From Ruminiclostridium josui JCM 17888 (lineage in GTDB: Bacteria; Bacillota; Clostridia; Acetivibrionales; DSM-1351), in the NCBI RefSeq assembly GCF_000526495.1, contig NZ_JAGE01000001.1, positions 2,972,001-3,036,000 on the forward strand: a DNA stretch of 64,000 nucleotides, in the 5' to 3' direction. Below, piece after piece: positions 44,877-52,955 of the stretch. Within the stretch, counting starts at the first letter, position 1; every line of letters begins with the position of its first letter. The notes under the pieces are model-generated. The model saw only the letters and a list, made by a program, of their open reading frames with translations. It made no database searches and was not told where the DNA came from. The position numbers were made by a program, and so were the translations under genes.

Positions 44877-45474
44877 ATTTGATATATTGATATCAGGTGT
44901 GGGAGGACAGGGCACAGTGCTTGCTTCTAGGCTTATAGCTGCAGCAGCTATTAATCAGGGCTGTTTTGCAAGAACTGCTGAAACTATAGGTATGTCACAA
45001 AGAGGTGGCTGTGTTGTCAGTCATGTGCGTATAGACAGTCAAAAATCAGGCTCAGTAATTCCATTAAGGAGTGCCCATATGCTTATAGCATTCGAACTGG
45101 CAGAAGCCGCACGTAATATTCCGAGACTTTCAAAAAAAGGCTGTTGTATTGTGAATACACAGGTAATAAAGCCTGTGTCGGCATCTCTTGGTAACTCCCA
45201 TTATGATAATAATGAAATAATTAAATATATAAAAGATAATTCACAGGAAGTGTATTTTATAGATGGATATTCTTTGGCAGAAAAGGCTGGAAATGTAAAG
45301 GCTGTAAATGTAGTCTTACTAGGAGCTGCCACAGCTGTAGGAAAAATGCCTTTTACAAAAGAAATAATGCAAGATGCCATAATTAAGAATGTTCCCCAAA
45401 AATTCAGAGAGCTGAACCAGAAGGCATTTGAAATGGGATATGAAGCAACTGTTAAGTTAATAATAAAAGCCTAA
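44869..45474 (+). CDS. iorB: Indolepyruvate ferredoxin oxidoreductase, beta subunit
   Basis: This is the gamma-type domain subunit of IorAB. The start at 44869 follows GGAGG with an eight-base spacer and overlaps the iorA stop by eight bases; the upstream in-frame GTG at 44860 has no site. ILISGVGGQGTVLASRLIA, with its glycine-rich loop, and SQRGGCVVSHVR are standard for the family. The 201-residue length is typical. With iorA and the downstream aryl-acid CoA ligase it points to aromatic amino acid fermentation, or in reverse to arylpyruvate synthesis. Confidence 0.94.
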   Translation: MSKFDILISGVGGQGTVLASRLIAAAAINQGCFARTAETIGMSQRGGCVVSHVRIDSQKSGSVIPLRSAHMLIAFELAEAARNIPRLSKKGCCIVNTQVIKPVSASLGNSHYDNNEIIKYIKDNSQEVYFIDGYSLAEKAGNVKAVNVVLLGAATAVGKMPFTKEIMQDAIIKNVPQKFRELNQKAFEMGYEATVKLIIKA

Positions 45475-45530
45475 AAAACATATAACATAAATTACACGAC
45501 TAAACGTACTAATTACAGGGGGATAAAACC

Positions 45531-45992
45531 ATGAACGGAAACAAACTCGGCAAGCAGAAACACATAGCATTAATAGCACATGATAACAGAAAAGAAGACT
45601 TGATTAGCTGGGCAAAAAGCAAGTCAGATGTACTTTGCAAGCATTTTTTATGCGGAACGGGTACAACAGCAAAAATGATTACCGAAAAAACAGGATTGCC
45701 GGTTAAGAAGTTTAAAAGCGGACCGCTTGGAGGCGACCAGCAGATAGGCGCATGCATTGCCAATGGTGAAGTGGACTTTATGATATTTTTCTGGGATCCG
45801 CTTACTTCACAGCCACATGATCCGGATGTAAAGGCACTGCTCAGAATTGCCGTTTTGTATGATATCCCGGTTGCAATGAATCAGTCAACGGCTGATTTTC
45901 TTCTGACGTCAAATTTGATGGAGGACGATTATGAAAGGAATGTGGTAGATTACTACAGCCGCATAAGGAAGGAACATTTTGGAGGTATCTAA
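45531..45992 (+). CDS. mgsA: Methylglyoxal synthase
   Basis: The enzyme converts dihydroxyacetone phosphate to methylglyoxal and phosphate, a bypass that releases phosphate when sugar phosphates accumulate. Diagnostic residues are the early HDNRK (His19 region), GPLGGDQQIG (catalytic Asp71 region) and QPHDPDVKALLR (His98 region). The length of 153 is standard. It is embedded between iorB and the phenylacetate-CoA ligase gene, an unusual neighbourhood, and may be read from the same transcript. Confidence 0.95.
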   Translation: MNGNKLGKQKHIALIAHDNRKEDLISWAKSKSDVLCKHFLCGTGTTAKMITEKTGLPVKKFKSGPLGGDQQIGACIANGEVDFMIFFWDPLTSQPHDPDVKALLRIAVLYDIPVAMNQSTADFLLTSNLMEDDYERNVVDYYSRIRKEHFGGI

Positions 45993-46070
45993 TTTTATCA
46001 AAATTCATAGACAATAAATGCAAAAATTTGTATAATAAAGAAAAATAATAAAGAGAAGAGATGAGATATG

Positions 46071-47312
46071 ATGAGAATAGACCAGTTTGAGCTTTTAAAA
46101 AACTTACTGGTAAACATAAGCCAAAACAGTCCATTTTACAAGGACAAATTTAAAAAAGACGGTGTAAACATTGACGATATAAAGTCCCTTGAACAGATAA
46201 AAAATCTTCCTTTTACTGTAAAAGAAGAACTTAGAGATGCATATCCTCTTGGACTACAGTCAGTACCCGACGAAAAGATTATCAGAATACATTCGTCATC
46301 AGGAACCACAGGTAAGCCAATAATTATACCATACACTGCTCAGGATGTTTCAGATTGGGCAGAAATGATGGCAAGAAGCTTTAGTATAGCAGGTGTTACA
46401 CCTCTTGATAGGGTTCAGATAACCCCAGGTTACGGATTGTGGACAGCTGGTATAGGTTTTCAGGCAGGTACTGAAAGACTTGGCGCAATGGCTGTTCCAA
46501 TGGGACCAGGTAATACTGACAAACAGCTTCAGATGATGATAGATTTAAAATCTACAGTTATTATAGGAACATCATCCTATGCACTTGTACTGGCGGAAGA
46601 GGTTGAAAAAAGAGGAATAGGTTCTGAGATTTATTTAAAGAAAGGTATAATAGGTTCAGAACGCTGGGGAGAAAAAATGAGACAGCGTATCAAAAATGAG
46701 CTTAACATAGATATCTATGATATCTACGGCCTTACAGAGATTTATGGACCAGGCATAGCCATTGACTGTCATTGCCACGACGGAATGCACTATTATGATG
46801 ATTACCTTTACTTTGAAATAATTGACCCTGTAACTGGGGAGGTTCTCCCAGAGGGAGAGGTTGGTGAGCTGGTAATAACTACCCTTCGAAAAGAGGGAGC
46901 ACCGCTTTTGAGGTACAGAACAAGAGATTTGACCAGAATTATTCCGGGTAAATGTAAGTGTGGTCTGGAATATCCACGTATTGACAGGATTATTGGTCGT
47001 ACTGATGACATGGTTAAGGTAAAAGGAGTAAACATCTATCCTGGTCAGATTGACGAGATACTAAAAGATGTTGACGGAGCAAGCAGTGAGTATCAGATTA
47101 TTATTGACCATTTAAACGGAAAGGATGTTATGACTCTCAAGGTTGAATATAATTCCGATGGGGATACTGAGCGTGAGGAAATCGAATCCAATATCGTTGA
47201 TTTATTCAAAAAAAGAATCGGAATACATATTATAGCCGAGGCAAGTCGCATTGGCAGCCTTCCAAGAAGCGAAAAAAAGAGCAAAAGAATTATTGACTAC
47301 AGACATAGCTAA
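46071..47312 (+). CDS. paaK: Phenylacetate-CoA ligase
   Basis: This AMP-forming ligase makes phenylacetyl-CoA or another aryl-acetyl-CoA. Two ATGs occur in tandem (46068, 46071). The ATP loop is SSSGTTGKPIIIPY, followed by the A8-type RTRDLTRIIPGKCKCG and GRTDDMVKVKGVNIYPGQID motifs of PaaK. The C-terminal AMP-binding_C_2 domain ends RSEKKSKRI. The length of 413 matches PaaK and not the longer fatty-acyl ligases. Proximity to iorAB suggests the two act on the same aryl-acetyl intermediates. Confidence 0.92.
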   Translation: MRIDQFELLKNLLVNISQNSPFYKDKFKKDGVNIDDIKSLEQIKNLPFTVKEELRDAYPLGLQSVPDEKIIRIHSSSGTTGKPIIIPYTAQDVSDWAEMMARSFSIAGVTPLDRVQITPGYGLWTAGIGFQAGTERLGAMAVPMGPGNTDKQLQMMIDLKSTVIIGTSSYALVLAEEVEKRGIGSEIYLKKGIIGSERWGEKMRQRIKNELNIDIYDIYGLTEIYGPGIAIDCHCHDGMHYYDDYLYFEIIDPVTGEVLPEGEVGELVITTLRKEGAPLLRYRTRDLTRIIPGKCKCGLEYPRIDRIIGRTDDMVKVKGVNIYPGQIDEILKDVDGASSEYQIIIDHLNGKDVMTLKVEYNSDGDTEREEIESNIVDLFKKRIGIHIIAEASRIGSLPRSEKKSKRIIDYRHS

Positions 47313-47334
47313 ATGAATTTATTGAAATAAGCGA

Positions 47335-47369
47335 GGCAGTTTGCTTTAATAAGCAGGCTGTCTTTTTTT
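47335..47369 (+). terminator. Terminator of paaK
   Basis: GGCAGTTTGCTT pairs with AAGCAGGCTGTC (wobbles) and is followed by TTTTTTT. Confidence 0.75.
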
Positions 47370-47560
47370 ATCTTAAATTTATTTCCAAGAAAAAATTTTC
47401 CATGGAAGAATTGTATATATTTGCTGATTTTACTAATAATAATATAAGCATAGCTTTGAGGAGGCAAAAAGCAATTAGAAAGACATTTTAGTATTACGCT
47501 CTATGATCCTATGCAAAAGGATTATATATAAATTATTAACACTATAGGAGGAAACTTTTT

Positions 47561-48127
47561 ATGAAAAAAATTTTTGCATTAGTTATAACATTAGGTTTGG
47601 CTTTAAGTATGGTAGCATGTAATAAGGCCTCTACACCGGGATCTTCAACAACATCACCGTCGCCTACTTCAGACACATCCACTACAACATCACCAACAAC
47701 TACATCACCTACTACACCTGCTGAAACATCTTCAACACCGGGAACAACATCACCCTCAGCAACAACTGCTACGCCTTCAAAGTCAGCTCAGGCAGGAAGC
47801 TATAAGGATGGAACTTATTCTGCAAAAGGTGACCCATGGGAAAATGGTCAGGAAGAAGCAATAGTTACGGTTAAGGACGGAAAAATTACAGATGTATCAT
47901 TGAAAAGATTGACCAAGGATGGTAAGTCAGAAGTAGATTACAGCTTGTTTGACGGTAAAGTTCATGATGGAAAACAGTACCCAAATCTTAAAGAATTTAA
48001 AGAGACAATGGCAAAGAATATGGTAGAAAAGCAAAGTGCACAGGTTGATACCATTGCAGGTGCCACAACAACAACAAAGAATTGGTCAATAGCGGCCCAA
48101 AAGGCTCTTGATAAAGCAAAGAAGTAA
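47561..48127 (+). CDS. FMN-binding domain lipoprotein
   Basis: This secreted lipoprotein has a signal peptide ending in the lipobox SMVAC. A Thr/Ser/Pro-rich spacer of about 45 residues follows, then one FMN_bind domain (~75-188). The attachment-type motif DTIAGATTTT matches D-x-x-(S/A)-GAT-x-T, at which flavin transferase ApbE links FMN to Thr. Such proteins carry electrons at the cell surface, as PplA does in Listeria. PplA has two such domains, so this is a shorter relative. ApbE is not in the window. A strong terminator follows. Confidence 0.85.
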   Translation: MKKIFALVITLGLALSMVACNKASTPGSSTTSPSPTSDTSTTTSPTTTSPTTPAETSSTPGTTSPSATTATPSKSAQAGSYKDGTYSAKGDPWENGQEEAIVTVKDGKITDVSLKRLTKDGKSEVDYSLFDGKVHDGKQYPNLKEFKETMAKNMVEKQSAQVDTIAGATTTTKNWSIAAQKALDKAKK

Positions 48128-48134
48128 AACAAAA

Positions 48135-48176
48135 AAATCCGGGTATATAAATGTGTATATATTCCCGGATTTTTTT
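48135..48176 (+). terminator. Terminator of the FMN-binding lipoprotein gene
   Basis: AATCCGGG pairs with CCCGGATT around an AT-rich loop and is followed by a T-run. Confidence 0.85.
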
Positions 48177-48202
48177 ATGGGATTATTGTATAATTATGCA
48201 TA

Positions 48203-48231
48203 TTGCATTTATAAATATAAGGAGTTAAAAT
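48203..48231 (+). promoter_or_regulatory. Likely promoter of the folT leader
   Basis: TTGCAT and TAAAAT at 17-base spacing place the transcript start just before the riboswitch. Confidence 0.45.
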
Positions 48232-48246
48232 AAAGTTATAAAAAAT

Positions 48247-48384
48247 GGCAGAGTAGATTTTTGTGCGTTAAGTGCCGGAAGGACGGGAAGTTGCCTTTCG
48301 GACGAAAAACAATAGATTTTATTGTTTGCGGTACAAATATCGCATTCCGCTGCCACCAAAAAGAGAATACCTCTTTTGTGTGGC
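48247..48384 (+). ncRNA. Tetrahydrofolate (THF, folT-type) riboswitch
   Basis: The aptamer runs from GGCAGAGTAGA to ATTCCGCTGCC, whose GGCAG/CTGCC ends close the P1 stem. Conserved internal blocks are seen: TGCGTTAAGTGCCGG, GGACGGGAAGTTG, CGGACG and GCGGTACAAATATCGC. The layout matches THF riboswitches placed before folT. A further hairpin (48352-48384, GCCACCAAAA.../...TTTTGTGTGGC) follows and may be the switch element. Its target is a folate transporter. Confidence 0.85.
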
Positions 48385-48441
48385 TTCTAATATTTAAAGG
48401 GGCTTTTTATTTGTCCCTCACATTAAAAGGAGGTATACATT

Positions 48442-48966
48442 GTGTACGGAAATGTCAAAAAAATGGTTTTGGCAAGTCTTTTTATTGCCATTGAAATTAT
48501 TACTACAAGATTTTTATCTATTCAGACTCCAATTATCAGAATATCGTTGGACTTTATCCCTCTAGCCTTATCGGCAATCATACTTGGCCCTTATACGGCA
48601 GGTGTCGCAGCTGCTATAGCAGATATTTTCGGTATGTTAATTTTCTCTAGAGGAGGAGCCTTCTTCCCGGGATTTACACTAAGCGCTTTTGTATCGGGGT
48701 TTTTGTACGGAATCATCCTATATCAAAAGAAGATAACAATAAAAAGATGCTTTTTTGCAGTCCTTACAGTAGTGATTTCAACATCTCTTGTACTTAATAC
48801 AATTTGGCTGGTGATTATAACAAACAAAGCAGCCTTTGTCATATTAAGTGCTAGAATAGTCAAGGATTTAATAATGCTGCCAATACAAACTTTTGTTATA
48901 TATTATTTATGGCGTGCCATTGAGGCTACTGTAAAAAGTACTTTAATATTCAATAAGACTTTTTAA
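48442..48966 (+). CDS. folT: Folate ECF transporter S component
   Basis: FolT is the substrate-binding membrane subunit that captures folate and works with the shared EcfAA'T module, which is encoded elsewhere. The GTG start follows AAAGGAGG by eight bases. Six hydrophobic segments and the S-component motifs are present, such as SLFIAIEIITTRFLSIQTPIIRISLDFIPLALSAIILGP and the KDLIMLPIQT end. The THF riboswitch upstream confirms the ligand class. The predicted control is repression by reduced folates. Confidence 0.92.
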   Translation: MYGNVKKMVLASLFIAIEIITTRFLSIQTPIIRISLDFIPLALSAIILGPYTAGVAAAIADIFGMLIFSRGGAFFPGFTLSAFVSGFLYGIILYQKKITIKRCFFAVLTVVISTSLVLNTIWLVIITNKAAFVILSARIVKDLIMLPIQTFVIYYLWRAIEATVKSTLIFNKTF

Positions 48967-49013
48967 ATTCCATTACGTATTTATTATAAATGAATATTTA
49001 GGAGTTGAGGAAA

Positions 49014-49910
49014 TTGAATAAGAAGTTTTTTTCATCTATTGCAACTATATCAGTAGTTAGCATGCTTTTTCTTACAGCAGGCTGTGGTGTAAGGATAAAC
49101 GGTAAGGACTATACTATATTTAAAGCAAATCATCAAGTTGACAATAAAGATGACGATGTTAATAATGAAGAAGCCAGCGAAACTAAGGTTAAAGAGGGTA
49201 TCAAAAAAATTACTGAGGAAATTGGATTAGGAGAAGTGCTCAGTATAAATAATAATGCCGGAAATATAACAGTTAAAAAGTCTGACGATACTAAACTTGT
49301 TGTGGAAATTCAAAAAAAGATGAGGGGAGTATCCTCTAAAGAAATAAAAGACGCATTTCGCAGTGCAAGCGTCACTTTAGAAAGAGATGGGAAAAACTTA
49401 AATGTTGTATTGAAGACAAAAGACGGCAATGATTTTTGGGATTTGAATAAACACAAATTAAGTCTTTTGGATTGTAGTGTAAATTACATTGTATCGGTTC
49501 CAGAAGGAGTAAAGGAATTAATTACAGAGACGGGTGCCGGCAATATTGATATAAAAGACATAGCTGCCAGTATAACTGCCAATACTGGAGCAGGAAACAT
49601 TGACCTTGATAATGTTTCAGCAATAGGCGAAACAACATTGGAAACGGGTACAGGCAATGTAGATTTTGACGGAGATATAGACCAAGTTACCTCCTTCACT
49701 GCCTCAACAGGAGTTGGGAATGTCAGAATGAAAGTGCCTGAAAATACAAAGATGTCTCTTAATGCCAAAACCGGTCTTGGACATTTATCAGGTTTCTTTG
49801 TAGATTCAGATGAAAAGATTAAGAATAGTTTTAACGGAGATGTAAACGGAGGCGGCCCTGAGGTTGAGCTAAGTACAGGTGTTGGAAACACAGAAGTTGA
49901 TAAAGGATAA
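49014..49910 (+). CDS. Lipoprotein with DUF4097-like beta-helical domain
   Basis: I start at the TTG at 49014, because GGAG/GAGG is correctly spaced for it; an earlier TTG at 49005 abuts the site. A signal peptide with lipobox LTAGC makes it a lipoprotein. Residues ~75-298 are a right-handed beta-helix-like domain with recurring TGAGNID / TGTGNVD / TGVGNVR motifs, the pattern of DUF4097/DUF4098 putative adhesins. A charged KVKEGIKKI segment joins the two. The function of the family is unknown; an envelope structural or sensing role is plausible. Confidence 0.72.
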   Translation: MNKKFFSSIATISVVSMLFLTAGCGVRINGKDYTIFKANHQVDNKDDDVNNEEASETKVKEGIKKITEEIGLGEVLSINNNAGNITVKKSDDTKLVVEIQKKMRGVSSKEIKDAFRSASVTLERDGKNLNVVLKTKDGNDFWDLNKHKLSLLDCSVNYIVSVPEGVKELITETGAGNIDIKDIAASITANTGAGNIDLDNVSAIGETTLETGTGNVDFDGDIDQVTSFTASTGVGNVRMKVPENTKMSLNAKTGLGHLSGFFVDSDEKIKNSFNGDVNGGGPEVELSTGVGNTEVDKG

Positions 49911-49965
49911 CATAGAAGAGCATATTAAAACTTAATTATTATCTTTTCTAGCTGTAGGTGAGTAC

Positions 49966-50108
49966 AAATTGAATCAATGGAAGCTTGGTTAAAGATATTT
50001 TAAGATGTTTGTCGGCGAACATGAATATTTTACCGGAAAAACTATCACGAGGTAGGTTTTCCGGTAAAATATCCTATGATGAGTCGCTAGAAACACTTGT
50101 ATACAATT
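49966..50108. repeat. Palindromic MITE-like repeat, copy B
   Basis: A 143-bp element matches the reverse complement of 42221-42422: AAATTGaATCAATGGAAGCTTG, GTTTGTCGGCGAA, the ATATTTTACC/GGTAAAATAT palindrome, GATGAG(T/C)CGCTAGAAACACTTG and ATACAATT. The central loop differs, and ~25 bp near the right end are missing. It again lies between convergent genes. Confidence 0.85.
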
Positions 50109-50113
50109 ATCCA

Positions 50114-50716
50114 TTATAGTACTGCCTTTAGTGAATGCCATAAAATATCACACAGCTCACAATTATTACCTTCACCGGCATATGTATCAATTAAGGAGGT
50201 GTTTTTTCCCATATCAAAGGTTTTGTCATCAAATGCTATTGAAAGGGAAAATTCGCAGTCTCCGAAATTTTTTCGCTGAAGAATATCAATCATTTGCCCT
50301 ATATCTAATAAGGGAAGACAATCTTCTTTGTGAAATGATTCAGGTCTTTGAAACTCAAAACTGAAATCTTCATCTATGGAAAAATCTTCTGAAAAATCAT
50401 CATTCAGGCTATCATCAGGATGTTCTGCATCCGTATCATTATCAGTTTCAGTATCGTCCTCTGAGCTATTTTCAGATGGCAATGTGAAAAGATTATCAGG
50501 TAAAAACTTCATATCGTAGAGAATAATATCATTACGTTTTGTTATGTTGAGTCCACCTATAACGAATGTAATCTGATTATATTTTTCCTCGGCGGCGTCT
50601 ACACAAACATTGGCAACAGCAACATCATATACCCGGGGCAGCCATAAATCACAGAGATTTTGTTTTTGCTCAACTGTAAGTTCGGCAAGGTCTTTATCAG
50701 TTATTCTTAGTTTCAT
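50114..50716 (-). CDS. Acidic hypothetical protein
   Basis: This 200-residue protein starts with a short folded-looking part (MKLRITDKDLAELT...WLPRVYDVAVANVC...ITFVIGG). A ~40-residue Asp/Glu/Ser-rich segment (SSEDDTETDNDTDAEHPDD) follows, then a C-terminal region with LPLLDIGQMIDILQ and a Cys pair (NNCELC). It has no membrane or export signal. I do not recognise it. It is divergent from the GyrB-like gene across ~190 bases, and repeat copy B lies at its 3' end. The acidic tract could mimic nucleic acid or bind basic partners, but that is speculation. Confidence 0.5.
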   Translation of the reverse strand: MKLRITDKDLAELTVEQKQNLCDLWLPRVYDVAVANVCVDAAEEKYNQITFVIGGLNITKRNDIILYDMKFLPDNLFTLPSENSSEDDTETDNDTDAEHPDDSLNDDFSEDFSIDEDFSFEFQRPESFHKEDCLPLLDIGQMIDILQRKNFGDCEFSLSIAFDDKTFDMGKNTSLIDTYAGEGNNCELCDILWHSLKAVL

Positions 50717-50904
50717 ATTATTTTCCTCCCTACTTCAATTTGCTAAAAAGTAACGGAAAATTGTACCAATTTTATCCGTAGAAATATTATATTATAAAGT
50801 TTGCATCTTGTCATAAATATTTTATAATACTTGACAGAGAACACAAGTTTGATAAATAATGTTTAGGTGGATTACTATACAAGTATTTTATGGAGGTTTT
50901 ACAA

Positions 50905-52887
50905 ATGACAAAGGATAATAGAAAGAATGAATATGGGAATGAGAGTATTTCATCTCTCAAAGGAGCTGATAGGGTAAGACTTCGCCCAGGTGTTATATTC
51001 GGCTCAGACGGGTTGGACGGCTGTGAACATTCTTTCTTTGAAATTTTGTCAAACTCAATAGATGAGGCCAGAGAAGGCCATGGAAATGTAATAGAAGTAA
51101 CAAGGTTTGCTGACAAATCAATAATGGTTCAGGACTGGGGAAGAGGATTGCCTGTAGATTACAACACAAAAGAGGAACGTTTTAATTGGGAGTTGGTCTA
51201 TTGTGAGTTGTACGCAGGAGGAAAGTATCAGAACAACTCTGGTGAGAATTACGAGTACAGTCTTGGACTAAACGGACTTGGAGCATGTGCAACCCAATAC
51301 AGCTCTGAATATTTTGATGTTACTGTTTTCCGTGATGGGTACAGGTATGACCTTCACTTTGAAAAAGGTGAAAATATCGGAGGCCTGAAAAAAGAAAAAT
51401 GTAAATATGACAAAACCTCTACAATTCAAAAATGGAGACCGGACATAGATGTTTTCACTGAAATAGATATTCCACTGGAACATTTTCAAACGGTATTAAA
51501 AAAACAGGCAGTAGTCAACGCAGGACTTAAATTTATTCTAAAGGATGAAGAATCAGGGGAAACCTTTATATACCTTTATGAGAACGGAATAGTTGATTAT
51601 GTAAAGGAAATAACTAAAGATACAGGGTTTACTGAAATTCAGTATTATGAGGGTTCTGCAAAGGGCCGGGACAGAGAAGACAAACCTGAATACAAGGTAA
51701 AAATGCAGTTTGCCTTCTGTTTTAACAACCAGACTAACCTTCTGGAATACTATCATAATTCAAGCTTTCTTGAGTATGGCGGTGCCCCGGACAAGGCTGT
51801 CAAAAATGCATTGATATATGAAATTGACAAGTGCATAAAGGCAAGGGGGAAGTATAACAAGGACGAGTCAAAAATAACCTTTGCGGATATTGAAGACAGT
51901 CTTATATTGGTTGTTAATTCTTTTTCAACAATAACAAGTTATGAGAATCAGACTAAGAAATCTATAACCAACAAGTTTATTCAGGAAGCAATGACTGATT
52001 TCCTTAAACAGCAGTTGGAAATTTATTTTATAGAAAACAAAGTAGAAAGCGATAAAATTATAGAGCAGGTTCTGGTTAACAAAAGAAGCAGGGAAACTGC
52101 TGAAAAAACCAGAATTAATATAAAAAAGAAACTTAGCGGAAATGTGGACATTTCCAACAGAGTAAAGAAATTTGTTGACTGCCGAACAAAAGACATAACT
52201 AAAAGAGAGATATATATAGTTGAGGGAGATTCTGCATTAGGAGCTTGTAAACTGGGTAGAGATGCGGAATTTCAGGCAATTATGCCTGTAAGGGGAAAAA
52301 TTCTCAATTGTTTAAAAGCTGAGTATGACAGCATATTCAAAAATGAAATAATTGTAGATCTTCTCAAAGTACTGGGCTGTGGTGTAGAAATTAAATCAAA
52401 GCATAACAAAGATTTAAATACATTTGATTTGGCAAACTTAAGGTGGAATAAAGTCATTATCTGTACAGATGCGGATGTTGACGGTTTTCAAATCAGAGCA
52501 TTGATTCTTACTATGCTTTACAGGCTTGTCCCTACACTTTTAAGTGAAGGAAAAGTATTTATAGCCGAGTCACCTTTGTTTGAGATAACCTGTAAAAACA
52601 AATCCTACTTTGCTTATACGGAAAAGGAAAAGGCTGAAATTTTGGCAAAGCTTGAAGGCAATAAATACACAATACAGCGTTCAAAAGGACTTGGAGAAAA
52701 TGAGCCGGAAATGATGTGGCAGACAACTATGAACCCTGCTTCAAGACGGTTGATAAAGGTAATGCCAAGTGATGTAGAAAAAACAGCTATGATGTTTGAC
52801 ATACTGTTAGGAGATAATCTGGCAGGGAGAAAACAGTTTATAGAGGATAATGGCAGCAAATATCTTGATATGATTGATGTCAGTTAA
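50905..52887 (+). CDS. Divergent type IIA topoisomerase, GyrB/ParE-like ATPase subunit
   Basis: This is the ATPase and TOPRIM subunit of a second gyrase-like enzyme. I start at the ATG at 50905 after TGGAGG. GHKL ATPase motifs are EILSNSIDEA, DWGRGLPVD and GLNGLGACATQYSS. The transducer segment SYENQTKKSITNKF replaces the usual ...FEGQTK. TOPRIM carries IVEGDSALG (usual VEGDSAGG) and CTDADVDG, so the metal site is intact. The end QRSKGLGENEPEMMWQTTMNP follows the GyrB pattern. At ~660 residues it is full length, yet it differs from housekeeping GyrB in all blocks. It is paired with the GyrA-like gene 68 bases downstream. Confidence 0.85.
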   Translation: MTKDNRKNEYGNESISSLKGADRVRLRPGVIFGSDGLDGCEHSFFEILSNSIDEAREGHGNVIEVTRFADKSIMVQDWGRGLPVDYNTKEERFNWELVYCELYAGGKYQNNSGENYEYSLGLNGLGACATQYSSEYFDVTVFRDGYRYDLHFEKGENIGGLKKEKCKYDKTSTIQKWRPDIDVFTEIDIPLEHFQTVLKKQAVVNAGLKFILKDEESGETFIYLYENGIVDYVKEITKDTGFTEIQYYEGSAKGRDREDKPEYKVKMQFAFCFNNQTNLLEYYHNSSFLEYGGAPDKAVKNALIYEIDKCIKARGKYNKDESKITFADIEDSLILVVNSFSTITSYENQTKKSITNKFIQEAMTDFLKQQLEIYFIENKVESDKIIEQVLVNKRSRETAEKTRINIKKKLSGNVDISNRVKKFVDCRTKDITKREIYIVEGDSALGACKLGRDAEFQAIMPVRGKILNCLKAEYDSIFKNEIIVDLLKVLGCGVEIKSKHNKDLNTFDLANLRWNKVIICTDADVDGFQIRALILTMLYRLVPTLLSEGKVFIAESPLFEITCKNKSYFAYTEKEKAEILAKLEGNKYTIQRSKGLGENEPEMMWQTTMNPASRRLIKVMPSDVEKTAMMFDILLGDNLAGRKQFIEDNGSKYLDMIDVS

Positions 52888-52955
52888 CAAAAATTCAAAA
52901 TTACTACAAAATCACTGCACTTTAAATATATCGGAATAAAGGAAAGAGGCAAAAA

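Noticed and set aside
48261-48494. 77-codon plus-strand frame upstream of folT
   Set aside because: It overlaps the THF riboswitch and the folT start in another frame; Cys-rich and without homology signs.
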